A DNA stretch of 11,448 nt, taken from the NCBI GenBank assembly GCA_025351035.1, contig JANXWT010000170.1, positions 1-11,448 of the forward strand. Reading direction: 5' to 3'. This DNA comes from Opitutia bacterium. GTDB taxonomy: Bacteria; Verrucomicrobiota; Verrucomicrobiia; Opitutales; Opitutaceae. The translations under genes were made by a program, and so were the position numbers. The notes under the pieces are model-generated. The model had not been told where the DNA came from and made no database searches. It saw nothing but the letters and a program-made list of their open reading frames with translations. Shown one piece after another: positions 1 through 6,826 of this stretch. Each line of letters begins with the position of its first letter. Positions within the stretch are counted from its first letter, which is position 1.

Positions 1-2
1 GC

Positions 3-245
3 ATCGCCGCGCACCGCGCCCAATGCGTCGAATCAGTGGCCGTGGTCACCGCCCCGCTGGTGGTGATCGACAGCGCAATGGCTCTTTGGCGGAAACTCTC
101 GCCGTGGATCAAAATCGCTGCCGTGCCTCTGGCGTTGCTGCTAAAACGCTCAGTGGCGCCGCGCGCCGGCATTGTCAGCTCCGTGCTGCGCTGGGCACCC
201 GCCTTGCTGAGTGCTGTGCGGAGTTTCCAACGGACGCGCGCCTGA
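3..245 (+). CDS. C-terminal part of a small membrane-associated protein (YqjK-like), 5' end outside window
   Basis: The frame is open from the window edge to TGA at 243-245, so only about 80 residues of the C-terminus are seen. The readable part begins IAAHRAQCVES. It has a moderately hydrophobic stretch (residues about 12-50, including IKIAAVPLALLLKR) and a basic tail ending in RTRA. This layout (charged or Ala-rich N-terminal part, WxKL/IK-type segment, basic C-terminus) resembles the small YqjK-like proteins found next to YqjD or holin-family-like genes in Verrucomicrobia and Proteobacteria. That assignment is from memory and weak. A GTG at 36 could serve as a start, but the open frame and similar composition upstream argue that the gene begins outside the window. 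No catalytic motif is visible. The GC content matches the bulk genome and contrasts with the AT-richer DNA that follows. Confidence 0.5.
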   Translation: MAAHRAQCVESVAVVTAPLVVIDSAMALWRKLSPWIKIAAVPLALLLKRSVAPRAGIVSSVLRWAPALLSAVRSFQRTRA

Positions 246-500
246 GCCGAAGGCAAATTTACGGACCAATTCTCCCGGATTCGCACTGCGCGGGGCTCCC
301 CAATAGCTCTCCGCCACGGAAATGCGGGCGCTCTGGATTCAGAACTTTATGACAACCTATCACTTGCGACTGTATTCACCATACGGCAGCACTTCACACC
401 CGAACAGAACTCAGGATTTCTGGAGATCGGTCGGAAACTAATCATTCCCTTGACGAATCACGACTTTTGACTCACTCCTAGTTAGTAATTGCCAACTGCC
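246..500. other. AT-richer intergenic region before the PEP-CTERM gene
   Basis: This 255-bp gap contains no ORF I believe in. An overlapping frame ending at 352 runs through the end of the preceding gene and has no protein-like composition. The second half (from about 340) is noticeably AT-richer than the lipid A and T2SS regions. TTGAC-type hexamers occur at 450-455 and 467-472, but neither has a convincing -10 element at 16-18 bp, so I do not call a promoter. No hairpin with a T-run was seen after the preceding gene. Confidence 0.4.
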
Positions 501-1520
501 ATGAGGAGATTCCCCTATTTTATTCTGTTTCTGTTAGCACCATTGGTTGCCCATGCGCAAACGATGACGGTGACGGATGCGAACAGCACATTCAACGCTG
601 TCTATAAATTCGGCAATGGATCGTTGACCTACCTATCAGATCCCTCCCCTGACCAACAGACCGGCACCGGTGGCACCGGTGGTGATTCGGATTTTGTCGG
701 GGTTAACACGGATAGTCCCACAAATAATGATATCGGTTTTATGATGAAATTCGGCAAGCTGGCTTCCGATCCCACTGGCCCTGACTACGTGATGTTTCGT
801 TTTCGTTTGGACACATTCCGCAGCCAAGGATATAATACCGACACCATGCTGGGGATAGACGTCGGCGAGGGATTAGATTCCACGAAATCAACCGTATTTG
901 GCCAAACCAACATAGACGTGGACCTCTTTTTCGGCGTCCAATTGGTCGGCAATGATGTTAAAACCGTATTCCAAAACCCCGGAAACGATCTGAACGTTTC
1001 ACCCAGCACTACTTCATTGGGTAATCCTTACGGTGGGGTAACTGTCACTGCGAACACCTTCAGCTATATTGATTCAACCACTGGAACCAATGCTTCCACG
1101 GACGGGAGCACGACCAATGGCACGAACGACGCCCTGCTGACTTTTGCCATCACATTTCAAAGTCTGCAGGATGCCTTGTATGCCGTAAGAACAGGTGCCG
1201 GTGGGCAAAACATTAACGCTTTTACCATTTCCGATACAACTCCGCTGCGCTGGATCGGATTCACGTCCACGCAGAGCAATTCCATCAATCAGGACATGTA
1301 TGGGGTCGGCAAATTGTCTGATATTAATCCAGACTACGCGCCAAATGGTGTTGCTACGACTAATAGAGATACTCCCTTTTCGATTTTTTCCTCAGCCTAC
1401 ACTGATCCGCATGGGCACGTGCCCGAGCCGGCGACTTACGGGTTGATTTTCATGCCGCTGACCGCGCTGAGCATTTTGGCTTATCGTCACCGTCGGAAGA
1501 ACGTTTTGGCCAAGGGTTGA
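501..1520 (+). CDS. PEP-CTERM sorting-domain exported protein of unknown function
   Basis: The protein has 339 residues. It starts with a signal peptide (residues 1-19, MRR, then a hydrophobic FPYFILFLLAPLV core, cleavage likely after AHA). It ends with a PEP-CTERM-type sorting signal: VPEP at 307-310, a hydrophobic segment at about 312-327, and a basic RHRRK cluster at 329-333. Such tails are recognised by exosortase-type enzymes in EPS-producing Gram-negatives, so the mature protein is expected at the outer surface or in the matrix (family knowledge; no exosortase gene is visible here). The body is rich in Thr, Ser, Asn, Asp and Gly, with no Cys, and has a Gly/Thr stretch near 55-61 encoded by a short tandem repeat. 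I recognise no enzymatic domain. I chose the ATG at 501 because the signal peptide begins there. A TTG at 489 is in frame but adds only four residues. No Shine-Dalgarno is present. GC is low for the window (28/60 at 601-660, 27/60 at 721-780, against 42/60 at 3181-3240), which suggests transfer or relaxed, fast evolution. Confidence 0.88.
   Translation: MRRFPYFILFLLAPLVAHAQTMTVTDANSTFNAVYKFGNGSLTYLSDPSPDQQTGTGGTGGDSDFVGVNTDSPTNNDIGFMMKFGKLASDPTGPDYVMFRFRLDTFRSQGYNTDTMLGIDVGEGLDSTKSTVFGQTNIDVDLFFGVQLVGNDVKTVFQNPGNDLNVSPSTTSLGNPYGGVTVTANTFSYIDSTTGTNASTDGSTTNGTNDALLTFAITFQSLQDALYAVRTGAGGQNINAFTISDTTPLRWIGFTSTQSNSINQDMYGVGKLSDINPDYAPNGVATTNRDTPFSIFSSAYTDPHGHVPEPATYGLIFMPLTALSILAYRHRRKNVLAKG
664..681 (+). 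repeat. 9-bp in-frame tandem repeat (two copies)
   Basis: GGCACCGGT occurs twice in a row at 664-672 and 673-681. It encodes Gly-Thr-Gly repeats in the linker-like N-terminal part of the PEP-CTERM protein. Its length is a multiple of three, so slippage would change the linker without breaking the frame. Confidence 0.6.
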
Positions 1521-1618
1521 TTGTCCCGGCCATCCGACGCGGGTAGTTGGTCGCTCATTGATTGGTTTTCCGGGCTTCACTTTGCGCACGATTCCCCGAT
1601 AGCTCTGCCCGCGAAATC

Positions 1619-1930
1619 ATGAACATACCCGCGGATGTCCAGCTCATCGGCCACGAGGTCGCCATCCGTTGGGATGACGGCAAGGAAAGCTACCTGCCGT
1701 TCGCCCTGCTCCGGGCAGCCTCGCCCAGCGCGGCAGTGCGCGGTGAGCGCGACATCTTCGGGACGCAATACGGCGGTGAATCCCAAAAGAATTTTGAGGG
1801 CATCGAAGTGACGCACTGGGAACGCATCGGCAGCTACGCCCTGCGTTTCGTTTTCAGCGACGGCCACGGCTCCGGCCTCTACCCCTACGACTACCTGCGA
1901 CGCCTCGGCAACACCCCCACACCGGAGTGA
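1619..1930 (+). CDS. DUF971 (GBBH-like N-terminal domain) protein
   Basis: The protein has 103 residues that correspond to a single DUF971 domain, the small fold also found at the N-terminus of gamma-butyrobetaine hydroxylase and fused to some Mrp/ApbC-type Fe-S carrier proteins. Visible family features are the DDGKESYLPFALLRAASPSA segment (about residues 18-37) and the C-terminal FSDGHGSGLYPYDYLRRLG segment (about 78-96), preceded by an IGSYALRF strand. Stand-alone copies are widespread, and their exact role is not established. A link to Fe-S or metal handling is suggested only by the fusions. I chose the ATG at 1619 because the domain begins immediately after it; the frame extends 19 codons upstream to 1562, but those codons do not look like protein. 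There is no Shine-Dalgarno. The gene is convergent with lpxA, with only 12 bp between the two stop codons. Confidence 0.85.
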   Translation: MNIPADVQLIGHEVAIRWDDGKESYLPFALLRAASPSAAVRGERDIFGTQYGGESQKNFEGIEVTHWERIGSYALRFVFSDGHGSGLYPYDYLRRLGNTPTPE

Positions 1931-1942
1931 GCGTTGCGACGG

Positions 1943-2728
1943 CTATTTGCCGGCCGCGACGCCGCGCTCGCTCTGCTCGACAAACGCGAGGAAGCGCTGG
2001 AAGTCCGGCGCGCCCGCGAGCGGATGCGCGTGCAGGTGCTCAAGGGCCTGAATGCGATTGTAACCGGCGCGGTAATAAATCCGAAACGCCTGTTTGACCG
2101 CCTCGAGCCGCTCCGCCGTGAAGCCGTGGCGCTCCAGCCCGACCTTGTTGATCGAACGGGCGATCGCCGGGTTGCCGTCGGCAATCGTGAAGGGCGGCAC
2201 GTCCTGCACGGCCTTGGCCATGGCCCCCAGCATGGCATGGGTCCCGATGCGGCAAAACTGGTGCACTCCTCCGTAACCGCCGATGACGACATGGTCCTCG
2301 ACGATGACATGGCCGGCGAGCACCGCGCCGTTGCTCATCACGATCTGATCGCCGAGCACACAGTCGTGCGCGACATGGCTGGTCGCGAGCAACTTGTTGT
2401 CGGAGCCGACGCGGGTAAACTCACCGTCGTTCGTCGCGCAGTGGATCGTGACATACTCGCGAAACACATTGCGGTCGCCGACTATCAGGCCGGGCGCGCC
2501 GCCTTTGAACTTCAAATCCTGGGTCTTGCCGCCGATGCACGCATACGGGAATATCTCGCAGTTCTTTCCCAGAGTGGTGCGGCCTTCGACAGCGGCGTGG
2601 TGGTGGAGCCGCGTGCCGTCGCCCAAGATGACGCTCGCGCCGACAAACGCATACGCGCCGAGAGTGACGCCCTCGCCGAGTTGCGCGCCGGGTTCGACAA
2701 TGGCGGTGGGATGGATTTGCTGCACCAT
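1943..2728 (-). CDS. lpxA: Acyl-ACP--UDP-N-acetylglucosamine O-acyltransferase (LpxA)
   Basis: LpxA carries out the first step of lipid A synthesis, moving a 3-hydroxyacyl chain from acyl carrier protein to the 3-OH of UDP-GlcNAc in the cytoplasm. The 261-residue length matches the usual 262 or so. The N-terminal two thirds are left-handed beta-helix hexapeptide repeats starting at IHPTAIVEPGAQLGEG. The family's histidines are all present: His118 and His121 in SHVAHD (His121 aligns with the catalytic base His125 of E. coli), His140 in LAGH and His156 in GVHQF. The C-terminal helical part begins around residue 195 (GLERHGF) and helps bind ACP. At the position of E. coli Gly173, the hydrocarbon-ruler residue, this protein has Ala169. 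The ATG at 2728 lies 4 bp after the stop of lpxC/fabZ, so the two genes are surely co-transcribed. The 3' end is convergent with the DUF971 gene. Confidence 0.97.
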   Translation of the reverse strand: MVQQIHPTAIVEPGAQLGEGVTLGAYAFVGASVILGDGTRLHHHAAVEGRTTLGKNCEIFPYACIGGKTQDLKFKGGAPGLIVGDRNVFREYVTIHCATNDGEFTRVGSDNKLLATSHVAHDCVLGDQIVMSNGAVLAGHVIVEDHVVIGGYGGVHQFCRIGTHAMLGAMAKAVQDVPPFTIADGNPAIARSINKVGLERHGFTAERLEAVKQAFRIYYRAGYNRIQALEHLHAHPLAGAPDFQRFLAFVEQSERGVAAGK

Positions 2729-2732
2729 GGCT

Positions 2733-4067
2733 TCAGTCGACTTCCGTGAGTTCCATGATGGCGAACATCAGGTCCGCTGACGACACGACTTGGCCGTTGA
2801 CCGAGCACGTGCCCTCGGCGCAGGCGATCTTGCCCGCGCGACTCTTGGTGAGTTTCACCGCAATGAGCAACTGGTCGCCGGGACGGACGGGCTTGCGCCA
2901 CTTCACCTTGTCGCAGCTCATGAAGAGCGCGGTCTTTCCTTCCATCGTCGTGCGGCGGAGCATGAGGATGCCGGCGGCCTGCGCCATCGCCTCGATCTGC
3001 AGCACGCCGGGCATGACGGGATTGCCGGGATAGTGGCCTTGGAAATACGGTTCGTTGATCGTGACGTTCTTGATCGCCGAGAGCGTCTCGTCGTTCATCT
3101 CGACGACGCGATCGATCATCACCATTGGATAGCGGTGGGGCAGCGTGTCGAGCACGCGGCGGATATCGAGGGAGGTCTCGGTCGCGAGGTCGGCGCGGGG
3201 CGCGGCGGGCTTGGCGGACTTTTTCCCGCCCTTTTTCCATGCCGTGTATTTCTCGAACAGCGTCTTGGTCAGCTCGGCGTTGATGGCGTGGCCGGGACGC
3301 GTCGCCACGATGTGCGCCTTGAGCGGCAAGCCGAGCAACGTGATGTCGCCGAGGATGTCGAGGATCTTGTGGCGCACGAACTCGTCCGGGAAACGCAGCG
3401 GCTCCTTCGAGATGATCTTGTCGCCCTTGATCACGACGGCGCAGTCGAGCGAACCGCCCTTGATCTTGCCGAGTTTGATGAGTTCCTCGATGTCCTCGTA
3501 GATCGTGAAGGTGCGCGCAGCGGCAATCTGCGCGGCGTAAACCTCGGGTTCGATTGTGATCGAGAGATGCTGCGTGTGGATGCCGCGGTCATCGGCGGAC
3601 GTGCAGGAGATTTTCAGCCCGTCAAAGGGCAGCGCGATGATCGAGGAATTGCCGCGTGAAACAGAGACGGCCTCGGCCAGAGTGAAGTAGTCGCGCTCGG
3701 CGTCCTGCTCGACGGGCTCGCCCTGCTGGATGAGGTTCACAAACGGCCGCGCGGAACCGTCCATGATCGGCGGTTCACTGGCATCCATTTCAATCAGCAG
3801 ATTGTCGATCCCGCACCCGCTGAGGGCGCTGAGCACGTGCTCGACGGTGTGGACCTTGGCGTGGCCGACTTGGATCGTGGTGGCGCGCACGAGGTCGGTC
3901 ACATGGTCGACCCGCGGCTGGATTTCGGGCTGACCGTGGAGATCCGTGCGTTTGAACACGATTCCGTGGTTCACGGGCGCGGGTTTGAAAGTCATGTGCA
4001 CGGCGTCTCCGGTATGCAGGGCATTGCCCTTGATGGAGACCTCGCGCAAGAGGGTGCGCTGCTTCAT
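2733..4067 (-). CDS. lpxC/fabZ: Bifunctional UDP-3-O-acyl-GlcNAc deacetylase / 3-hydroxyacyl-ACP dehydratase (LpxC-FabZ fusion)
   Basis: This is a 444-residue fusion. Residues 1 to about 278 are LpxC, the zinc deacetylase that commits UDP-3-O-acyl-GlcNAc to lipid A. It shows HTVEH (Glu76, zinc His77), RHKILD (zinc His233 and Asp237) and the GHAIN general-acid His260. A Lys/Ala/Pro-rich linker (about 279-298) follows. Residues 299-444 are FabZ, the dehydratase of fatty acid elongation, with LPHRYPMVMIDRV, the catalytic His345 in the FQGHYPGNPVMPG block and Glu359 in LQIEAMAQ. The fusion is known from Bacteroidetes, Chlorobi and related lineages. It places the enzyme that consumes 3-hydroxyacyl-ACP for phospholipid acyl chains beside the one that commits to lipid A. 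I chose the ATG at 4067 because MKQRTLLREVSIKG is the canonical LpxC N-terminus; 27 in-frame upstream codons lack family resemblance. There is no Shine-Dalgarno. It is followed 4 bp later by lpxA. Confidence 0.97.
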   Translation of the reverse strand: MKQRTLLREVSIKGNALHTGDAVHMTFKPAPVNHGIVFKRTDLHGQPEIQPRVDHVTDLVRATTIQVGHAKVHTVEHVLSALSGCGIDNLLIEMDASEPPIMDGSARPFVNLIQQGEPVEQDAERDYFTLAEAVSVSRGNSSIIALPFDGLKISCTSADDRGIHTQHLSITIEPEVYAAQIAAARTFTIYEDIEELIKLGKIKGGSLDCAVVIKGDKIISKEPLRFPDEFVRHKILDILGDITLLGLPLKAHIVATRPGHAINAELTKTLFEKYTAWKKGGKKSAKPAAPRADLATETSLDIRRVLDTLPHRYPMVMIDRVVEMNDETLSAIKNVTINEPYFQGHYPGNPVMPGVLQIEAMAQAAGILMLRRTTMEGKTALFMSCDKVKWRKPVRPGDQLLIAVKLTKSRAGKIACAEGTCSVNGQVVSSADLMFAIMELTEVD

Positions 4068-4284
4068 AGGTTTGTGGGCGGAGTGTTTGAAACCGCTTGG
4101 AAATGACAAGCTTGGAGATGACTGGTCTGGTGCATGGAGTGGCCTCACGCTTCAATGAAAACGATGATTGCGGCGTAATGTCGCTTGGGCAGTCAGATAA
4201 AAGGAGGGCGGTGTTGACATCGCCGAAATCCCCCCGGTAATCCTATCCCCTTTCGCATCCCGCAACCTTCCATCAGATCCAGTC
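4068..4284. other. Divergent intergenic region between lpxC/fabZ and efp
   Basis: This 217-bp stretch must hold the promoters of both the lipid A operon (leftward) and efp (rightward). It contains no ORF with protein-like content. A TTGACA hexamer facing efp is listed separately. On the lpxC side a TTGTCA hexamer (minus strand, 4111-4106) is seen, but without a matching -10, so no lpxC promoter is called. Confidence 0.6.
4214..4243 (+). promoter_or_regulatory. Possible efp promoter (perfect -35, weak -10)
   Basis: A perfect TTGACA is at 4214-4219. The best -10 candidate is TAATCC at 4238-4243 with an 18-bp spacer, which is a poor match to TATAAT. The distance to the efp ATG (4285) would give a leader of about 35 nt, which is reasonable. 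The call rests almost entirely on the -35 and the divergent layout. Confidence 0.3.
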
Positions 4285-4842
4285 ATGCCAGCAGCCAACG
4301 ACCTTCGCAAAGGCCAAGTCATCACTTTCAACGGTGAGCCGCACCTTATCATGGAGACCCAACACCGCACGCCCGGCAACCTCCGGGCTTTCGTGCAGGT
4401 GAAGATGCGCAATCTCCGCTATGGCAAGTCGCTGGAGCAGCGCTTTAACTCCCCCGATCACGTCGACGTCCTCTCCACCGACCGCCGCACTCTGGAATTC
4501 AGTTACGCCGACCGCGACACTTTCTCGTTCATGGACCCGGAGTCGTTCGAGACTTTTGAGATCGGCACCGCGATGATCGGCGAGGCCAAATACTATCTCG
4601 TCCCGAACGGCAAAGCCGATGTGCTTTTTATCAACGACGTTCCCGTCACCATCGATATTCCCTCCTCGGTTGTCCTGAAGATCACCGAAAGCGCCGAGGG
4701 CATCAAGGGCGACACCGCCAGCAACGTGCAGAAGCCCGCGACTTGCGAAACTGGCCTAGTGGTCAACGTGCCGCTCTTCATCAAGGCCGGCGAGATGATC
4801 AAGGTGAGCACCGCCGACGGCTCCTACCTCGGCCGCGCCTAA
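4285..4842 (+). CDS. efp: Translation elongation factor P
   Basis: EF-P binds between the P and E sites of stalled ribosomes and rescues synthesis of consecutive prolines. The 185 residues form the usual three barrels: a KOW-like N domain (about 1-63, NDLRKGQVITFNGEP), an OB domain (about 65-128) and a C-terminal OB domain (about 130-185) with GDTASNVQKPATCETGLVV and VPLFIKAGEMIKV. The loop that reaches the peptidyl-tRNA reads RTPGNLRAF. By alignment with E. coli PGKGQAF, the tip residue that is Lys34 there is Asn32 here (AAC at 4378-4380), so lysyl-lysine modification by the EpmAB pathway cannot occur at this residue. The ATG at 4285 fits the family N-terminus exactly. There is no Shine-Dalgarno. 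The gene is monocistronic, with its own terminator 27 bp after the stop, and is divergent from the lipid A operon. Confidence 0.97.
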   Translation: MPAANDLRKGQVITFNGEPHLIMETQHRTPGNLRAFVQVKMRNLRYGKSLEQRFNSPDHVDVLSTDRRTLEFSYADRDTFSFMDPESFETFEIGTAMIGEAKYYLVPNGKADVLFINDVPVTIDIPSSVVLKITESAEGIKGDTASNVQKPATCETGLVVNVPLFIKAGEMIKVSTADGSYLGRA

Positions 4843-4868
4843 GGCAGACCCATTTTCTTCTTAGCCAC

Positions 4869-4897
4869 CGCCCGCGAGCAATCGCGGGCGTTTTTTT
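4869..4897 (+). terminator. Intrinsic terminator of efp
   Basis: There is a perfect 9-bp GC-rich stem, CGCCCGCGA at 4869-4877 and TCGCGGGCG at 4882-4890, around a GCAA loop, followed directly by seven Ts (4891-4897). The T-run contains most of the minus-strand TAA stop (4898-4896) of the convergent PLP-enzyme gene. On that strand the hairpin therefore follows the stop at once, but it has no downstream T-run, so there it more likely protects the 3' end than terminates. Confidence 0.93.
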
Positions 4898-5972
4898 ATG
4901 TCTCGCGCAGGTCGCAGTCGGCTTCGAGGCACGTCGCGCACACGCGCTTGAAGCTCTCATAGCCCGTCAGCTCGATGTCCGGGCTGAGGTAGCCCGGACG
5001 CACGGGCTCATCCCGCAGCAGATCGGTCGTCAGGTATTTCTTGTTGTCGTCGCAAAACACCGTGGCGACCACCGCCCCGCCGCCCAGCTGCTCCTGCGCG
5101 ATCAACGCCGCGAGAAAATTCGCCCCCGAGGAAATGCCCACCGCCAAGCCGAGTTGTGTAGCGAGCTTCTGCGCCATCAGGATGGCGTCGCCATCGCTCA
5201 CCGCCAGCACGGGATCGAGTTCGGCGAGTTTCAGAATGTCGGGAATGAATTCGTCCGAGATGCCCTGAATGCGGTGCCGGCCGACCTTGTGGCCGGTCGT
5301 GAGTGTCGGCGACTCGGCGGGTTCGACGGGATGGATTTTTGCCCCCGGCCGCACGCCGCGCAGGAAACGCCCCACTCCCATGATGGTGCCACCGGTGCCG
5401 ACGCCCGCGACAAACGCGTCCGGCGCCACACCCTGTTCCTGCAATTGCATCCAAAGCTCCGGACCGGTCGTGCGCTCGTGCGTCGCGACGTTGGCCTCGT
5501 TGGCGAATTGTCGCGGCAGGAACCCGCCGTGCTCTCGCACAAATTCCTCCGCCAGCCGGATGCTGCCCAAAAATCCGCCCTGCTCACTGGACACAGGCAC
5601 AACCTTGGCGCCGAGACTCCGGATCAAATCCACCCGCTCGCGGCTCATCCAGTCGGGCATGAAAATGGTGACTGGGTGCCCGAGCGCGCGCCCGAGTGCG
5701 GCGAACGCGATGCCCGTGTTCCCGCTCGTCGCCTCGGCGATGGTGTCGCCGGACCGGATGGCACCCGTCTCGTAGGCGCGCTTGAGCACATAAAACGCCA
5801 TCCGATCCTTGATGCTGCCGGTCAGGTTGAACTGCTCGGCCTTGGCGTAGATGACGCGCGGCGCGCCGCGGTAGCGCAGGCGCACGGCGAGCAGCGGCGT
5901 GTTGCCGACCATGTGGCGCAGCTCTTGAAAGCGCCTCGGCACGGCGTCGGTTTTCTCAGCGATCGGATTCAT
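4896..5972 (-). CDS. PLP-dependent cysteine synthase / cystathionine beta-synthase family enzyme
   Basis: This 358-residue fold-type II PLP enzyme probably makes cysteine from an activated serine and sulfide, or a related beta-replacement product, in the cytoplasm. The PLP-binding Lys55 is in NLTGSIKDRMA. The substrate loop is TSGNTG (82-87), the phosphate-binding GTGGT is at 192-196, and SSGAN is at 281-285. The NLTGSIKDR form differs from the NPxxSVKDR of classical CysK. It resembles a side branch of the family found in Firmicutes and others, so the exact substrate is uncertain. After the catalytic domain there is a tail of about 35 residues with three cysteines (Cys345, Cys348, Cys353 in CATCLEADC) that E. 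coli CysK lacks. I chose the ATG at 5972 because it leaves the usual short lead into RFQELRHMVGNTPLL; the frame continues 23 codons upstream without family resemblance. It lies 149 bp downstream of the carbonic anhydrase gene on the same strand and converges on efp. Confidence 0.9.
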   Translation of the reverse strand: MNPIAEKTDAVPRRFQELRHMVGNTPLLAVRLRYRGAPRVIYAKAEQFNLTGSIKDRMAFYVLKRAYETGAIRSGDTIAEATSGNTGIAFAALGRALGHPVTIFMPDWMSRERVDLIRSLGAKVVPVSSEQGGFLGSIRLAEEFVREHGGFLPRQFANEANVATHERTTGPELWMQLQEQGVAPDAFVAGVGTGGTIMGVGRFLRGVRPGAKIHPVEPAESPTLTTGHKVGRHRIQGISDEFIPDILKLAELDPVLAVSDGDAILMAQKLATQLGLAVGISSGANFLAALIAQEQLGGGAVVATVFCDDNKKYLTTDLLRDEPVRPGYLSPDIELTGYESFKRVCATCLEADCDLRET

Positions 5973-6121
5973 AGAGTGCGGGCTTTCTGATACCCCACCC
6001 CGGCCCTCAGCGCAATCAGCCAAGCGGCCCAGGCCGCGCAAAATCCATCAGCTTCAGGCACGCATTAGTTCACGCGCACCCGGAATTCAAGGTCGCGCGT
6101 CAACACTGGATCGCGGGGAGA

Positions 6122-6766
6122 TTACTGCAGCGCCGCGACCGCCGTCCGGTAAGCCGCTGCCGTTTCCCCGGTGGCCGCAGAACTGAACCCCAAGTCACGC
6201 AACAGTCCGTCGCGCAGACTGTAAATCCAACCATGCACCGTCAGCTCCTGGCCACGCTCCCACGCATCCTGCACAATCGTCGTCGCACAGACGTTGGCGA
6301 CCTGCTCGATGACGTTGAGCTCGCACAGACGCGCGCTGCGCGCCGTGTCGTCTGGCAACCGGCAGAGGCAGCCGTCGTGCTTTTCCTTTACGTCCTGCAC
6401 GTGGCGCAGCCAGTTGTCGGCTAGGCCCACCCGCTCGCAACGCATCACCGCCTGCACGCCGCCGCAGCCGTAGTGGCCCACCACCATGATGTGCTTCACC
6501 TTCAGCATATCGACGGCGAACTGGATGACCGAAAGACAGTTCAGGTCGGTATGCACGACAACATTCGCGATATTGCGATGCACGAAAACTTCGCCTGGCA
6601 GCACGCCGATGATCTCATTGGCCGGCACGCGTGAATCCGAGCAGCCAATCCAGAGGAATTCCGGATTCTGCTGCCGGGAGAGCTTTTGGAAGAACTCCGG
6701 ATCGCGTTGTTTGATCGCGGTCGCCCAGTTTCGATTTTGTGCAAAAAGGTGGGTCAATTCCTTCAT
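6122..6766 (-). CDS. can: Beta-class carbonic anhydrase
   Basis: This cytoplasmic zinc enzyme interconverts CO2 and bicarbonate, supplying bicarbonate to carboxylases such as acetyl-CoA carboxylase. Of its 214 residues, the zinc ligands Cys42, His98 and Cys101 are visible (CSDSR and HYGCGG motifs), with the catalytic Asp44-Arg46 dyad. The HRNIAN block (63-68) and the C-terminal VHGWIYSLRDGLLRDLG (about 178-194) are characteristic. Overall it reads like the E. coli Can (YadF) type. The ATG at 6766 gives the standard MKELTHLFAQNRNWA start; 14 upstream in-frame codons are not conserved-looking. It begins 60 bp after the gspM stop on the same strand with no terminator between, so read-through from the T2SS operon is possible. 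A three-codon ATG-GGC-ATA-TGA mini-frame overlaps its start codon; I treat that as chance. Confidence 0.95.
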   Translation of the reverse strand: MKELTHLFAQNRNWATAIKQRDPEFFQKLSRQQNPEFLWIGCSDSRVPANEIIGVLPGEVFVHRNIANVVVHTDLNCLSVIQFAVDMLKVKHIMVVGHYGCGGVQAVMRCERVGLADNWLRHVQDVKEKHDGCLCRLPDDTARSARLCELNVIEQVANVCATTIVQDAWERGQELTVHGWIYSLRDGLLRDLGFSSAATGETAAAYRTAVAALQ

Positions 6767-6826
6767 ATGCCCATATGCTTGGCGGCCGTCGTTGCTTGTC
6801 CACTGCAAAGCCCGGGCCCAACCCGT

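Noticed and set aside
23..352. 109-codon plus-strand frame at the left edge
   Set aside because: It overlaps the better-supported open frame ending at 245 and runs into the AT-rich gap with Arg/Ser/Pro-rich, non-protein-like composition.
450..491. TTGACG and TTGACT hexamers upstream of the PEP-CTERM gene as a promoter
   Set aside because: No -10-like hexamer occurs at an acceptable distance from either.
1931..1942. Possible terminator between the convergent DUF971 and lpxA genes
   Set aside because: Only 12 bp separate the stops and no stem with a T-run is present.
1934..2749. Long plus-strand open frame of 271 codons opposite lpxA
   Set aside because: It is the antisense shadow of lpxA in high-GC DNA. 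LpxA on the minus strand has complete family motifs, and the plus-strand frame has no recognisable protein features.
4743..5990. Plus-strand open frame of 415 codons opposite the PLP enzyme
   Set aside because: It overlaps the end of efp and its terminator, and its composition is His/Arg/Ala rich. The minus-strand enzyme has all catalytic motifs.
6764..6777. Two CATATG palindromes two bases apart at the carbonic anhydrase start
   Set aside because: It creates only a 3-codon mini-frame overlapping the start codon. There is no further operator-like symmetry and no supporting spacing.
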